Positions 6,521-6,774 of a stretch of DNA of 6,774 nt are shown here, piece by piece. Below the pieces are notes generated by a model. It saw only the letters and a list, made by a program, of their open reading frames with translations. It did not search any database and had not been told where the DNA came from. Where the stretch lies: NCBI GenBank assembly GCA_017998585.1, contig JAGOCT010000093.1, positions 1 to 6,774 of the forward strand, read 5' to 3'. The DNA comes from Candidatus Cloacimonadota bacterium. Its GTDB lineage: Bacteria; Cloacimonadota; Cloacimonadia; Cloacimonadales; WRIO01. The stretch's first letter is position 1; the number at the start of each line of letters is the position of its first letter. A program made the translations under genes and the position numbers.

Positions 6521-6774
6521 AAGTCAGGTTTTAACATGATGAAGAACTCAGATTAATTTGGGAGAAAAAATTCCCTTTCAAATTTATGAAATATCTTTGA
6601 AAATAGAATATCTGATTCTGAAAAATAGCTTGTTACTTATAAATGATTATGATACTCCCCTTTTTTCGACAACCGGGATTGGTTACTAAGTTTAGTTGTT
6701 TCCATTGTAAACCACTTTTCGGGATTGAGTCGGGTTCTGTCAAGGGCGGCGACCCCAGGAGCCGTTTATATACC
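6521..6774. other. Right-edge intergenic region, no supported gene
   Basis: These 254 bp hold the presumed promoter region of the minus-strand pair and then a more GC-rich tail (about 6720-6774, with gggcggcgacccc). A minus-strand frame is open from the window edge (6773) down to TAA at 6633-6635, and a plus-strand frame is open near the end, but neither gives a protein I recognise. The tail could belong to a feature that starts beyond the window. Confidence 0.3.
6579..6586 (-). promoter_or_regulatory. Possible Bacteroidetes -7 promoter element for the secreted-protein operon
   Basis: On the minus strand this reads TAAATTTG, an exact match to the Bacteroidetes -7 consensus TAnnTTTG, about 59 bp upstream of the ATG at 6520. 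No convincing -33 TTTG partner is visible at the usual distance. The element also forms one arm of a short inverted repeat (aatttg 6555-6560 with caaatt 6579-6584). In AT-rich DNA this match could be chance. Confidence 0.25.

Noticed and set aside
6633..6773. Minus-strand frame open from the window edge to TAA at 6633-6635
   Set aside because: About 46 codons, no start inside the window and no recognisable protein; it may be chance.

Overview
The window looks like an accessory region from a member of the Bacteroidota. Three independent signs point there. One protein ends in a Por-type (type IX secretion, T9SS) sorting domain. A DUF3871-family protein is present. A large secreted protein carries GxCWN-type beta repeats and a C-terminal FISUMP ('Fibrobacter succinogenes major paralogous') domain. 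Start codons are preceded by A-rich stretches rather than strong Shine-Dalgarno sites, which fits the same phylum. Domain names come from recognising motifs by eye; no database search was run.

Left part (1-3141, all plus strand). The window opens inside an IS4-like DDE transposase whose C-terminal end carries a perfect Y-R-E-K signature. A strong hairpin with a T-rich tail follows, then a two-gene unit that overlaps by 23 bp: a RecA-fold P-loop ATPase of the phage AAA_24/Sak4-like type and a DUF3871 protein. A clear rho-independent terminator closes this unit. Next come two small tandem paralogous genes of unknown function. The first (101 aa) is intact. The second is interrupted by one in-frame TAA, and homology to the first copy resumes directly after it in the same frame. 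This half reads as cargo of a phage-, plasmid- or ICE-derived element.

Right part (3293-6520, minus strand, convergent with the left part). Two genes 18 bp apart probably form one transcript. The upstream gene encodes a 208-aa secreted protein with a signal peptide, a PKD/Ig-like region and a T9SS type-A sorting domain. The downstream gene encodes an 860-aa secreted astacin-type zinc metalloprotease: signal peptide, Ig-like module, propeptide with an FxGD aspartate switch, HExxHxxGxxH catalytic domain, three tandem beta repeats and a FISUMP domain. The repeats are about 300 bp each at DNA level, and two of them share a 56-nt identical tract.

The last 254 bp (6521-6774) hold no gene I can support, only a possible Bacteroidetes -7 promoter element for the minus-strand pair. 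The most unusual points are the stop-interrupted paralog, the ATPase-DUF3871 cassette behind an IS end with a hairpin where its promoter should be, and the astacin-FISUMP fusion.
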